Shown here: one piece after another, positions 6,978-14,906 of the stretch
Layout: each line of letters opens with the position of its first letter
Position numbering within the stretch: position 1 is the first letter of the stretch
Assembly (NCBI GenBank): GCA_030587435.1
Contig: JAUQZC010000073.1
Coordinates: forward strand, 1 to 16,426
Length of the DNA stretch: 16,426 nucleotides
Direction: 5' to 3'
From: Candidatus Baldrarchaeota archaeon
GTDB lineage: Archaea > Asgardarchaeota > Baldrarchaeia > Baldrarchaeales > DXJG01
The notes under the pieces: model-generated
The model's database searches: none
Seen by the model: only the letters and a program-made list of their open reading frames with translations
What the model was told of the DNA's origin: nothing
Program-made: the position numbers and the translations under genes

Positions 6978-7265
6978 ATGTCTGTCTCGTTTGAACTTGA
7001 TCCGGAAGTTAAGAACAAACTGGAAAACTGGGCCAAGAAAATGGGGCTAAGTCTCAGCGAGTTCTGCAAATTGGTTTTGGAGTCTTGGGCTAAAGGTGGG
7101 GGAGATTTAACGGTTGGCAGAGTTAAATATGGTGTTCAAAGATTTGCCTTGGACTTCCCTATGGGCTTTAAGATATTTGAGAAGACTAAGGACGGCTTAA
7201 AGGAAGTTGAGAAGAAGGTTGGAATATTTTCTAAATCTGTATTAGAACAAGATTATTGGGAGTAA
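6978..7265 (+). CDS. Small ribbon-helix-helix-like protein
   Basis: A 95-residue protein. Its first 40 residues look like a ribbon-helix-helix (CopG/MetJ) DNA-binding fold: strand SVSFELDPEV, helix KNKLENWAKKMG, then LSLSEFCKLVLESWAK. The remainder (about 45-95), beginning GGGDLTVGRVKYGV, is predicted to hold strands and a charged helix; I do not recognise it and it could sense a ligand or a partner. GAGGTG overlaps the nitroreductase stop, so the genes are coupled. It may regulate this cluster. An antitoxin role is less likely because no toxin gene is adjacent. Confidence 0.75.
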   Translation: MSVSFELDPEVKNKLENWAKKMGLSLSEFCKLVLESWAKGGGDLTVGRVKYGVQRFALDFPMGFKIFEKTKDGLKEVEKKVGIFSKSVLEQDYWE

Positions 7266-7282
7266 ATGGAGGAGGGATGTAA

Positions 7283-7537
7283 ATGAGTGAGTTTCTTGGA
7301 AAATCCGTAATAACGAAGGAAGATTTGCCAAAGTGGTTAACAAGTAAAGAGTTCGCGTTTATGGGTAGCATTGCAAAGTGGTTTCTTGAAGAAAACAACA
7401 TGCGCATATTCGTAGTTTTATCACCAGAACTGAGGGAAAAATTTGAAGCAAAAGTAGCTGAGAAGTTCGGTAAAGTTACAGCTACAACCATTAGAAAAGC
7501 GGCGCTCCAAGCAATAAAAGAATGGTGTGAAAAATAA
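7283..7537 (+). CDS. Second small ribbon-helix-helix-like protein
   Basis: An 84-residue protein with a very strong ribosome binding site (GGAGGAGGG at 7268-7276). The C-terminal half fits a ribbon-helix-helix: strand MRIFVVLSPEL, helix REKFEAKVAEKFG, then KVTATTIRKAALQAIKEW. The N-terminal 39 residues (LGKSVITKEDLPKWL and the following helix) are not recognised. It is not obviously a duplicate of the preceding RHH-like protein: the RHH lies at the opposite end and shared residues are few. Two such proteins side by side might form a heteromeric regulator (inference). Confidence 0.72.
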   Translation: MSEFLGKSVITKEDLPKWLTSKEFAFMGSIAKWFLEENNMRIFVVLSPELREKFEAKVAEKFGKVTATTIRKAALQAIKEWCEK

Positions 7538-7556
7538 GTTTCGGAGGAGGGTTAAG

Positions 7557-7928
7557 ATGGCAAGCATAGAAAAATTAATTGAACAAATGAAAAAATTTGT
7601 AGAGGCGTTAAACACGAAGGAAACTGCTAAGAAAATGGTACAGGAGTGGCTTAAGGGATATTATGGGAAAATATTTGCCTTTGACTTTGGAGAAAAGAAA
7701 TTTTACATCGTGTTTACACCGGAGGAAGTTAGATTTGAAGAAGGAGAATATCCAGCACCTGATTTGGTAATTAGAACAGATATTGAAAGCTGGAGCGCCA
7801 TGGCAACAGGTAAAAAGAAGTGGAGTGAATTGTTAAAAGAAGGAAAATTGTTAATCATTGGTTCAGCACATGAAATACCAGTCTTAATGAAATTCGCGTT
7901 TGCCACAGGGGTTCTACCAATAGGATAA
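7557..7928 (+). CDS. Stand-alone SCP2-domain lipid-binding protein
   Basis: A 123-residue protein made almost entirely of one SCP2 (sterol carrier protein 2-like) domain: strands FAFDFGEKKFYIVFT and EEVRFEEGEYPAPDLVIRT (about 39-74), helix ESWSAMATGKKKWSELL, then GKLLIIGSAHEIPVLMKFA lining the hydrophobic tunnel. Such domains bind acyl-CoAs or other lipids. No signal peptide or membrane segment is present, so it is cytosolic. ATG 7557 was chosen over a start 30 bases upstream because GGAGGAGGG ends about 6 bases before it and the upstream codons overlap the previous gene. It is the last gene of the nitroreductase/RHH/RHH cluster; a T-rich stretch at about 7951-7960 may end the transcript. Confidence 0.85.
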   Translation: MASIEKLIEQMKKFVEALNTKETAKKMVQEWLKGYYGKIFAFDFGEKKFYIVFTPEEVRFEEGEYPAPDLVIRTDIESWSAMATGKKKWSELLKEGKLLIIGSAHEIPVLMKFAFATGVLPIG

Positions 7929-8045
7929 ACGGCACAAACTTAACCACAATTTCTTTCTTACCTAAGAGTTAACATTTTATTTACATCTAACGATTTAAGC
8001 GATTCTAGCATATCCATTGTGTCTGTGGGATTAACCGTGCTTCTA

Positions 8046-8945
8046 ATGGATTCTGTTTATTTAATAGAGCTACCAGGAAAAATGTTTTTACCAAATATTA
8101 ACGTATACCTTATAAATTGTGATGAACCTGTTTTGATAGATGCTGGATACGGTTTTCAAGAATCTACGGAAAAACTTTTGCATGAGATTAAGCGAATAAC
8201 CGGGAGCCGTGGGTTAGAGAAGGTAGTTGTTACTCACGCGCATCCAGACCATTTTGCTGGTACTGCCGTACTAAAAAGAGAGTTAAATGTTAGTGTTGCA
8301 GCGCATAAATTGGCTGTTCCGGTCCTCTCGAATTTAAAGAAATTAGCAATTAATTACTATGGGTTTGAAAATAATGTTTCTTCTTTTATTAAGCTTTTTC
8401 TTCAAGGCCTTTGTAAAGCAGAACCAATAAATGTAGACGTTGTACTGAACGAAAATGATGAGATAAAGGTTGGAGAATATTCGTTAAGAGTTATTCACAC
8501 CCCTGGTCATACACCATGTCACATAAGTCTGTATTTAGAGGAAAAGGAAGTGCTGTTCAGTGGAGACGTTGTAGTAGGCGAAGGAGCCACGTGGATAGGC
8601 TTACCTTGCGGCGATGTTGCCGTCTACATAGATTCTCTTAAAAAACTTTTGAAAATGAAGTTAAAATTGATTTTACCGGCACATGGTCCAGTAATTTATG
8701 ATCCTAAAAAGAGGATAAAGGAGTTAATTCGGAGAAAACTGTCGAGGGAAGAGGAAATAGTTAGACTTCTCCAAGAAAAACCGAGAACAGTAGAAGAATT
8801 GGCATTAGCGTTGTATAATGAACAAGATCGATATAGATTGCTATGGTTGTTAAATGTTGTTAAAGCATATTTGAAAGACTTGGAAAAGAAAGGAAGAATA
8901 GTTTATAGGTGGGAAAAGGGTAAGAAGATTTACTCAGTAAAATAA
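8046..8945 (+). CDS. Metallo-beta-lactamase-fold hydrolase with C-terminal winged helix (LACTB2-like)
   Basis: A 299-residue MBL-fold hydrolase. Metal ligands are His64, His66, Asp68 and His69 in THAHPDH, His155 in HTPGH, Asp174 in FSGD and His213 in PAHG. The last 70 residues (SREEEIVRLLQEKPRTVEEL to the end) look like the winged helix found after LACTB2-type hydrolases. The family includes thioesterases, glyoxalase II-like enzymes and nucleases; the substrate cannot be fixed. ATG 8046 is preferred over an in-frame GTG at 8019 because the residues before it are unlike the family and DSVYLIELPG begins the first strand. An independent promoter is likely: TTTTATTT near 7975-7982. Confidence 0.9.
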   Translation: MDSVYLIELPGKMFLPNINVYLINCDEPVLIDAGYGFQESTEKLLHEIKRITGSRGLEKVVVTHAHPDHFAGTAVLKRELNVSVAAHKLAVPVLSNLKKLAINYYGFENNVSSFIKLFLQGLCKAEPINVDVVLNENDEIKVGEYSLRVIHTPGHTPCHISLYLEEKEVLFSGDVVVGEGATWIGLPCGDVAVYIDSLKKLLKMKLKLILPAHGPVIYDPKKRIKELIRRKLSREEEIVRLLQEKPRTVEELALALYNEQDRYRLLWLLNVVKAYLKDLEKKGRIVYRWEKGKKIYSVK

Positions 8946-8987
8946 AATCTAAATTTACGATTTTCTTGTCTAGAATTTTATAATTTG

Positions 8988-8993
8988 TTTTTT
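8988..8993 (+). terminator. Possible T-tract terminator after the MBL gene
   Basis: A T6 run in a very T-rich stretch (about 8960-9010) downstream of the hydrolase stop, as used for archaeal termination. No stem-loop precedes it. The rest of 8946-9135 shows no convincing gene. Confidence 0.3.
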
Positions 8994-9135
8994 GTTAAAA
9001 AAATAAATTTACTGTTTGTTTAATTAGCTTCGTTTTTAGTTGGGTTGCGCCTTAATTTTAAGCCTCCCATAGCTTTACCTAATGTCATTAACTTATGAAG
9101 TTTTGTAGAAGATTCTTGAACTTAAGGATTAGAGT

Positions 9136-9146
9136 AAAATATTAAT
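9136..9146 (+). promoter_or_regulatory. Possible TATA box for the acyl-CoA ligase gene
   Basis: AAAATATTAAT about 60 bases before the TTG start. Transcription starting about 25 bases downstream would leave a leader of about 35-40 bases, containing the strong GGGGTGAGGG ribosome binding site at 9191-9200. Confidence 0.4.
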
Positions 9147-9204
9147 AGTTTGACACATGACTAACTAATTATAACAATAAATTATTGGAAGGGGTGAGGG
9201 AAAC

Positions 9205-10905
9205 TTGACATTTAAAGAAGAAAAACCCTGGTACCAGTGGTATCCAGAGGGTATATCAAAAGAAATAGAGATACCTGAAGTGCCTCTCTTTGAACTACTG
9301 AGAGAAACTGCCAAAAAATACCCAGATATGGTTGCATACGTGTTTCTTGGAAGAGAAGTAACATTTAAAGAACTCGATGATGCAAGTGACAGATTTGCAA
9401 CAGCCTTAAGTAAAATGGGTGTAAAGAAAGGAGACAAGGTTGCTCTTTTCCTTCCAAACTGCCCCCAATTTGCAATCGCATATTATGGTGCACTTAAAGT
9501 TGGAGCAATAGTCACAGCGATAAATCCTCTCTATAAGCCTAGAGAAGTGAATTTCCAACTTAAGGACAGCGGTGCAGAAACAATAGTGGCTCTAGATCTA
9601 CTTTACCCCGTAGTAGAACAAGCCAAACGAGACACAGCTTTAAAAAACATTATTATAACTTCTATAGCTGATTACTTGCCTCCAATAAAAAGAGTTTTAG
9701 GAAAATTACTTGGCAAGGTTAAAACATTAAAAGTACCAAAAGGCCCCGGTATATATTACTTAATGGATTTACTTAAAGAATATCCACCAGAACCGCCAAA
9801 AGTGGAAGTAGATCCAAAAGAAGATATTGCAGTTCTCCAATATACAGGTGGCACCACCGGTTTACCGAAAGGTGCAATGTTAACACATTATAATTTGGTT
9901 GCAAATACGCTTCAAACAAAAGCTTGGATACCCGACTTTGAGGAAGGAAAAGAAGTAGTGATAGGAGTTTTACCCTGGTTCCATATTTACGGTCAAACTG
10001 TCGTTATGAACCTTGGCACAGCAGCGGCAGCAAAAGTAATAGTTTTCCCACGTTTCGATGCTGAAGAGGTAATGAAAGCTATTCAAAAATATAAAGCCAC
10101 ATTATTCCCAGCGGTCGCAACAATTTATAATGCCATAAATATACATCCAAAAGTAAAAGAATACGATTTGTCGTCTTTACGTGCTGGTATTAGCGGAGCT
10201 GGTCCGCTACCTGTAGCTATTCAAAAGACATTCGAGGAACTGACTGGTGCAAAAATATGTGAAGGCTACGGTTTAACTGAAGCGTCACCAGTTACACACT
10301 GTAATCCGTTGAAAGGTAAACGAAAGGTTGGAAGCATCGGCGTACCTTTGCCAAATACAGATGCAGCAATCGCCGATTTGGAAAAAGATGAATTCCTTCC
10401 ACCGGGTGAAGTCGGAGAGCTTATTGTTAAAGGTCCTCAAGTGATGAAAGGTTATTGGAATAGACCCGAGGAGACAAAGAGTGTATTTATGACTATTAAT
10501 GGCGAAACGTGGCTAAGAACCGGAGACATAGCAAAGGCAGATGAGGAGGGATTCTTCTACATAATTGACCGCAAGAAGGACTTAATTAAATATAAGGGAT
10601 ACTCTGTGTATCCAAGAGAAGTAGAAGAAGTATTATATGAACATCCAGCGATTAAAGAATGCGCGGTAGTTGGTGTACCCGATCCGAAGGCAGGAGAAAC
10701 TATTAAAGCGTTTGTTGCACTAAAAGAAGAGTATAAGGGCAAGGTTACCGAGAAGGATATTATTGAATGGGCCAAGGAAAGAATGGCACCATACAAATAT
10801 CCAAGAATAGTTGAGTTCAGAGATGAGTTACCCAAAACCATAGTTGGAAAAGTACTTCGAAGAGTACTTAGAGAAGAAGAACTAAAGAAAGCAAAATCAA
10901 CATAA
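9205..10905 (+). CDS. Long-chain fatty acyl-CoA ligase (AMP-forming)
   Basis: A 566-residue ANL-superfamily enzyme that activates a carboxylic acid to its acyl-CoA with ATP. Core motifs are all present: P-loop YTGGTTGLPKG (213-223), GYGLTEASP (354-362), Asp441 in RTGD, Arg456 in IDRKKD, the hinge YKGYSVYPREVEE, and catalytic Lys549 in PKTIVGKVLRR. The overall look (PWYQWYPEGI at the N terminus, GIYYLMDLL insert) is that of archaeal and bacterial FadD-type long-chain ligases, not acetyl-CoA synthetase; exact chain length is inferred. The start is TTG at 9205, supported by GGGGTGAGGG 4 bases upstream; the first in-frame ATG is inside the conserved domain. It stands alone as a transcription unit. 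The substrate may be a fatty or aromatic acid. Confidence 0.94.
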   Translation: MTFKEEKPWYQWYPEGISKEIEIPEVPLFELLRETAKKYPDMVAYVFLGREVTFKELDDASDRFATALSKMGVKKGDKVALFLPNCPQFAIAYYGALKVGAIVTAINPLYKPREVNFQLKDSGAETIVALDLLYPVVEQAKRDTALKNIIITSIADYLPPIKRVLGKLLGKVKTLKVPKGPGIYYLMDLLKEYPPEPPKVEVDPKEDIAVLQYTGGTTGLPKGAMLTHYNLVANTLQTKAWIPDFEEGKEVVIGVLPWFHIYGQTVVMNLGTAAAAKVIVFPRFDAEEVMKAIQKYKATLFPAVATIYNAINIHPKVKEYDLSSLRAGISGAGPLPVAIQKTFEELTGAKICEGYGLTEASPVTHCNPLKGKRKVGSIGVPLPNTDAAIADLEKDEFLPPGEVGELIVKGPQVMKGYWNRPEETKSVFMTINGETWLRTGDIAKADEEGFFYIIDRKKDLIKYKGYSVYPREVEEVLYEHPAIKECAVVGVPDPKAGETIKAFVALKEEYKGKVTEKDIIEWAKERMAPYKYPRIVEFRDELPKTIVGKVLRRVLREEELKKAKST

Positions 10906-11097
10906 CAATTACGAACTAGCAAATAACCAGTTAGAAATGCGTTTTTAATCCAGCAGTAATGTATACGTTTCCTAAGACTTCTTATTTTTTCTTTTACACT
11001 TCTTACGTTAGAGTTTAGTGACTAATAGGCAGTTTTCGTGGTTTGCAAAAAGCAAATAAAATCGTGACATCCTAAATTATTTTATTGCTATTCTTCC

Positions 11098-11106
11098 AAA
11101 TTTAAT
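11098..11106 (+). promoter_or_regulatory. TATA box for the saccharopine dehydrogenase-like gene
   Basis: AAATTTAAT, about 46 bases before the GTG start. It fits a leader of about 20-25 bases carrying the GGAGGT at about 11140-11145. The rest of 10906-11151 shows no gene. Confidence 0.45.
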
Positions 11107-11151
11107 TAGTTGAAAAAATAGGCTTTTAGAATTTATGTTGGAGGTAGGGTT

Positions 11152-12267
11152 GTGAAAATAGGTGTTCTTGGCGGAGCCGGGGATATGGGTTTTAGCATAG
11201 TTACGTTTTTATCGGAGATGAAGGAGGTAGAGGAGATTTTAATAGGCGATATAAATCCGGATAGAGTTAAAGATGTGATTAAAGAACTGGGCGAAGCTGG
11301 GGAGAAGATAGAGCTGGTAAAGGTTGATGCCAGAAATAAGTCTTCCTTAATGGAATACCTTAGCAGGGATTTGGATTCGGTTGTCAGTACCATAGGTCCC
11401 TTTTACGAGTTTGCTAAACCAATAATGGAGGCAGCCATTGAAGCTGGAAAGCCTTTCCTAGATATTTGTGATGATTCTGACGGAGCTGAACAGTCTCTAG
11501 AACTTAATGAAAAGGCTAAAAGAAAAGGAGTGACTTGTATAACGGGGTTGGGATGGACTCCCGGTCTATCTAATATTCTTGCGTTAAAGGGTTATCGAGA
11601 ATTAGGGGGAGCAGATGAGATTAAAATATATTGGCTGGGTTCTGCAGCCGATTCAAAAGGTTTAGCGGTTATTATGCATGTTTTCCACGCTATGACAGGA
11701 GAAGTTCCTCAATACTTAGAAGGCGAGTTGAAAATGGTGGAAGCTGGGAGTGAAAGGGAGGATGTTCTCTTCCCAGAGCCCTTTGAAGAGCATTCCACGT
11801 ATTATGTAGGGCATCCGGAGCCCGTAACTATTCCCAGATACTTGGAAGGTTTGAAAACCGTTATTTTAAAAGGCGCATTGGTGCCTAACTGGCAAAACAC
11901 TCTAGTTAAATTCTTTGTAAAACTGCGTTTTACTAAAACACCTACTCGAAAAAGAAGACTAGCTAAGTTTATCCATTCTATAGAGGGTATTTTTAGAAGT
12001 GGCGGCGTGGAAGCTAGTGCTGTAAGAGTTGATGTAGTTCGTGGAGAAGAGAGAATCGTGTTTGCATCTGTGGATAGAATGTTTAAACTAACGGGTTTGC
12101 CAGCTGCTTTAGGAGCAAAATACCTAGCAAAGCATGAAATAGAAAAACCCGGTGTTTACCCTCCTGAGGCGGTTATAGAACCAGAAAGATTCCTAAAAGA
12201 GGTAATAGAAAACGACATACCGTTATATGTGCTTAAGGACAACACATGGGAAATAGTATATATTTAA
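11152..12267 (+). CDS. Saccharopine dehydrogenase-like NAD(P)-dependent reductase
   Basis: A 371-residue protein of the saccharopine dehydrogenase/homospermidine synthase-like group. An N-terminal Rossmann fold is shown by GVLGGAGDMGF (4-14), then IGDINPDR for the nucleotide ribose, and VVSTIGPFYEFAKPIMEAAIE, the typical stretch where the cofactor and substrate meet. YLD-like LDICDD and GLGWTPGLSN lead into the catalytic domain. Lysine biosynthesis through saccharopine is not supported by neighbours. Many proteins of this look are uncharacterised or act in lipid or polyamine metabolism, so the substrate is open. The start is GTG 11152 with GGAGGTAGGG 2-11 bases upstream; the Rossmann strand begins at residue 2, so no longer N terminus is needed. 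Confidence 0.85.
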   Translation: MKIGVLGGAGDMGFSIVTFLSEMKEVEEILIGDINPDRVKDVIKELGEAGEKIELVKVDARNKSSLMEYLSRDLDSVVSTIGPFYEFAKPIMEAAIEAGKPFLDICDDSDGAEQSLELNEKAKRKGVTCITGLGWTPGLSNILALKGYRELGGADEIKIYWLGSAADSKGLAVIMHVFHAMTGEVPQYLEGELKMVEAGSEREDVLFPEPFEEHSTYYVGHPEPVTIPRYLEGLKTVILKGALVPNWQNTLVKFFVKLRFTKTPTRKRRLAKFIHSIEGIFRSGGVEASAVRVDVVRGEERIVFASVDRMFKLTGLPAALGAKYLAKHEIEKPGVYPPEAVIEPERFLKEVIENDIPLYVLKDNTWEIVYI

Positions 12268-12317
12268 TACGTAAACATCTACAATAACTGTGAAATAGCT
12301 CATACCTAAATTAAATA

Positions 12318-12343
12318 ATTGAAGTCAATGGTCTGGCTTCAAT
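12318..12343 (+). other. Stem-loop downstream of the saccharopine dehydrogenase-like gene
   Basis: ATTGAAGTC at 12318-12326 and GGCTTCAAT at 12335-12343 pair as a 9-bp stem with one G-U wobble around an 8-base loop. It begins 50 bases after the stop codon. It could be a 3' end structure or chance; no T-tract follows directly. The rest of 12268-12511 shows no gene. Confidence 0.35.
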
Positions 12344-12514
12344 CTTATACGCTATCTACAGAATTTTTTGTAGTTGGGATCCTAGAAACCCTTTTGCAAG
12401 AGTTAACAGTAAGATCATATTTAAAATTGGACACATTTTGAAGTATTATAGTAGTTTGAATTTGGAAATAATTGAAATGAAATGCAGAGAAAGTGCTTAC
12501 TGTGGTTTTAAGTG

Positions 12515-13621
12515 ATGAATGTGAAAAGAAGAATAATTTTTCACGTTGACATGGATGCATTTTATGCCTCAGTTGAGGAAAGTCTTAACCCTGACTTTAG
12601 AGGAAAACCTTTGATTGTTGGAGCTGATCCTAAAGGTGGAAAAGGTAGAGGAGTTGTTTTAACAGCAAATTATGAAGCGAGAAGGTTCGGTGTTCATTCT
12701 GGTATGCCCATTTCAAAGGCATACAAGTTGTGTCCTGATGGAATATATGTTAGACCTCATTTTGATAGGTATCGTGAATTTTCGCAAAAAACAATGGAGA
12801 TTATACGAAAATATTCGAGGAAAATTCAGAAAGTTAGCATTGATGAGGCATATGTGGATGTAACTGATGTAGTGGAAGACTTTCAGGAAGCAGAGAAATT
12901 AGCTAAAAAAATGCAGAGCGAAATATGGGAAAAACTTGGAATTACATGTTCAATTGGTATTGGGCCAAATAAACTAGTTGCTAAGATGGCTTCAAGCATG
13001 AATAAGCCTAACAAAGTGACAGTGGTGGAGCCTGATAAAGTAAAAGATTTTTTGCATCCTCTTCCAGTGGAGAAACTGTATGGAATTGGACCTAAAACAG
13101 CTGAACGCTTAAAGGAACTGGGAATAAAGACGGTAGGCGACCTTGCAAACTTTGACGCTGTAAAATTAACGGAAACTTTCGGGAAAAACATGGCTTACTA
13201 TTTTATTATGCTTGCTAACGGTCAGGATTATAGCGAAGTAAAGGAGAAAGCAAGAAAATCTATTGGTAAGGAAATCACATTTGAAGAAGATACCGATAAC
13301 ATTGAAAAAATATTAGAGGAATTGTCTTTTATCGTTGAAAATCTTATTAGAAGAATTAAATCAGAGAAATTGACCTTCAGAACAATAACAGTTAAGCTAC
13401 GATACTCAAACTTTGAAACACATACAAAAAGTAAAACCTTTAATTCGATACAACTTAACTCAAAAAAGATATTTAAGAAAGTTAAAGATTTATTCCTGAC
13501 TGCATACGATAACGAGCAAAAATTAAGGCTAATTGGTGTGAGATTCTCAAATTTAATTGATTTATCTTCGCAGAGAACGTTATTAGAATTCATTAACCTG
13601 AAAACTGGTTTAACAAAATAA
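12515..13621 (+). CDS. dinB: DNA polymerase IV (Y-family translesion polymerase)
   Basis: A 368-residue DinB/Dpo4-type polymerase that copies past damaged bases. From the ATG at 12515 the catalytic carboxylates are Asp12 (HVDMDAFYASVE) and Asp110/Glu111 (KVSIDEAYVDVTD), with Tyr17 as the steric gate against ribonucleotides. The fingers region GKGRGVVLTANYEARRFGVHSGMP, the palm GIGPNKLVAKMAS, the thumb helix-hairpin-helix YGIGPKTAERLKELGIKTVGDL and a C-terminal little-finger domain are all present. Near the end, QRTLLEFI fits a PCNA-interacting (PIP) box, Q-x-x-L-x-x-F-x, followed by nine more residues. A GTG one codon upstream and a GTG at 12521 are alternative starts; no clear Shine-Dalgarno decides. 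It is convergent with the Fe-S protein gene, the stops being 34 bases apart. Confidence 0.97.
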   Translation: MNVKRRIIFHVDMDAFYASVEESLNPDFRGKPLIVGADPKGGKGRGVVLTANYEARRFGVHSGMPISKAYKLCPDGIYVRPHFDRYREFSQKTMEIIRKYSRKIQKVSIDEAYVDVTDVVEDFQEAEKLAKKMQSEIWEKLGITCSIGIGPNKLVAKMASSMNKPNKVTVVEPDKVKDFLHPLPVEKLYGIGPKTAERLKELGIKTVGDLANFDAVKLTETFGKNMAYYFIMLANGQDYSEVKEKARKSIGKEITFEEDTDNIEKILEELSFIVENLIRRIKSEKLTFRTITVKLRYSNFETHTKSKTFNSIQLNSKKIFKKVKDLFLTAYDNEQKLRLIGVRFSNLIDLSSQRTLLEFINLKTGLTK

Positions 13622-13655
13622 ATTGGGAGTAAAATAGATTTATTATAGTATATTG

Positions 13656-14894
13656 TTATCCTAGTGCTTGATTTACTAGTTCTATTATGTCGTACATTTT
13701 GAGGTTTGAACCATAGGCTTTTATGGCATCGCCGATGTTTCTGTAGCAGAATGGACACGCAGAAACTATTGCATCTACTCCTAGTGCTTCTGCTTCTTTT
13801 ACTCTTTCATAAGCGATTTCTACTGCCCACTGCGGGTAGCCTGATTTTACTCCTCCTCCTGAACCGCAACACCAGGAAACTTCTCTGCTTCTGGGCATTT
13901 CTACCAGTTCGATTCCTGGAATGGCGGTTAATACGTTTCTAGGTGCATCATATACTCCGGAATGTCTTCCTAGGTGACATGGATCATGGTAAGTTACTTT
14001 CATGTTAATTTCCTTTTTGAATTCGAGTTTTCCGTCCTTTATGAGTTGTTCTAGTAGTTCTGTTGTGTGTAAAACTTCAAAATCATGTTTTGCTCCTAGC
14101 ATATCCCCATATACATCTCCTAGGTAGTCTATTTTCCATGTTCTGTAGCATCCAGCGCATGTTGTTACTATTTTCTCTGCTCCAGCCTTTTTAACTTCGT
14201 TAACGTTGTGTTGAGCTATTTTGCTTACCGAAACCCATTCTGTTTCCCATTGTCCTGTTCTTAGAAGTGGAGAGCCGCAGCACCATTCGTCTTTTAGAAT
14301 TGTGAAGTCTACTCCTAGTTTCTTGAATACTTCCACGGTAGCTAGAGCTAGTTGTTTTTGCCTATAGGATGATGTGCACCCAACAAAGTATACGATTTCG
14401 GCTTTTTCTGGAAGTTTAATATCGCTTGGAAGCCAATTCAATCTGTCTGCATGTTTTTCCATGTAAGGGTTATGTTCTTTGCCGGTATGCACTCCGAAGG
14501 CTTTTTGTCTTCCAGGTAGTTCCATTCCAGCTTTTACGTATTCCGCTCTTAAAGCTTCAATTATTGCAACAATTCTATGTCTATATCCGACTCTTGGCTC
14601 TTCTAGTGTGCATTGTTGTTCGCAGTTTGCGCACGTTGGACATGCAAAGAGTATGTCAACTATATCTGGGTCTTTAATGTCTACCTCTCCTTCAAGTACG
14701 GCTCTTGCTAACCAAGATTTCCCTCCAGCAAAGAAAGTTTCGAATTTGAATTTTTCTCCTGCTGGACACGAGGGTTCAAAGGCTCCTGGAGGCCACCCTT
14801 CCTTGGTTGGCCATTTCCATGTGAACGTGCATAATCTACAGTGTATGCAATTATATATGTCATCTTTTAGTCTTTCAAGATATTTATACTTCAT
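13656..14894 (-). CDS. HdrD/GlcF-like Fe-S oxidoreductase with two CCG domains
   Basis: A 412-residue electron carrier. The N-terminal ferredoxin-like part has Cys16, Cys19 and Cys22 with a distant partner at Cys43-Pro, and a second set Cys85, Cys88, Cys91 and Cys95: two probable 4Fe-4S clusters. Two CCG domains follow: Cys173, Cys205-Cys206-Gly and Cys246-x2-Cys249; then Cys306, Cys342-Cys343-Gly and Cys380-x2-Cys383. In HdrB/HdrD such CCG cysteines hold noncubane 4Fe-4S clusters that reduce disulfides or quinones. No membrane helices are present, so it acts as a soluble or peripheral subunit. The gene starts 12 bases after the FAD oxidase stop, with GGAGGGGAG just upstream of the ATG, so the two proteins likely form a complex. 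The first cluster spacing is unusual, with about 20 residues between the third and fourth Cys. Confidence 0.93.
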   Translation of the reverse strand: MKYKYLERLKDDIYNCIHCRLCTFTWKWPTKEGWPPGAFEPSCPAGEKFKFETFFAGGKSWLARAVLEGEVDIKDPDIVDILFACPTCANCEQQCTLEEPRVGYRHRIVAIIEALRAEYVKAGMELPGRQKAFGVHTGKEHNPYMEKHADRLNWLPSDIKLPEKAEIVYFVGCTSSYRQKQLALATVEVFKKLGVDFTILKDEWCCGSPLLRTGQWETEWVSVSKIAQHNVNEVKKAGAEKIVTTCAGCYRTWKIDYLGDVYGDMLGAKHDFEVLHTTELLEQLIKDGKLEFKKEINMKVTYHDPCHLGRHSGVYDAPRNVLTAIPGIELVEMPRSREVSWCCGSGGGVKSGYPQWAVEIAYERVKEAEALGVDAIVSACPFCYRNIGDAIKAYGSNLKMYDIIELVNQALG

Positions 14895-14906
14895 ATTTCT
14901 CCCCTC

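Noticed and set aside
8019..8045. GTG start for the MBL-fold hydrolase, nine codons upstream.
   Set aside because: No ribosome binding site, and the added residues do not match the start of the fold.
9020..9088. A 22-codon minus-strand frame (MTLGKAMGGLKLRRNPTKNEAN) in the gap before the acyl-CoA ligase.
   Set aside because: Protein-like but very short, with no ribosome binding site and no recognised family; it may be a remnant but cannot be supported.
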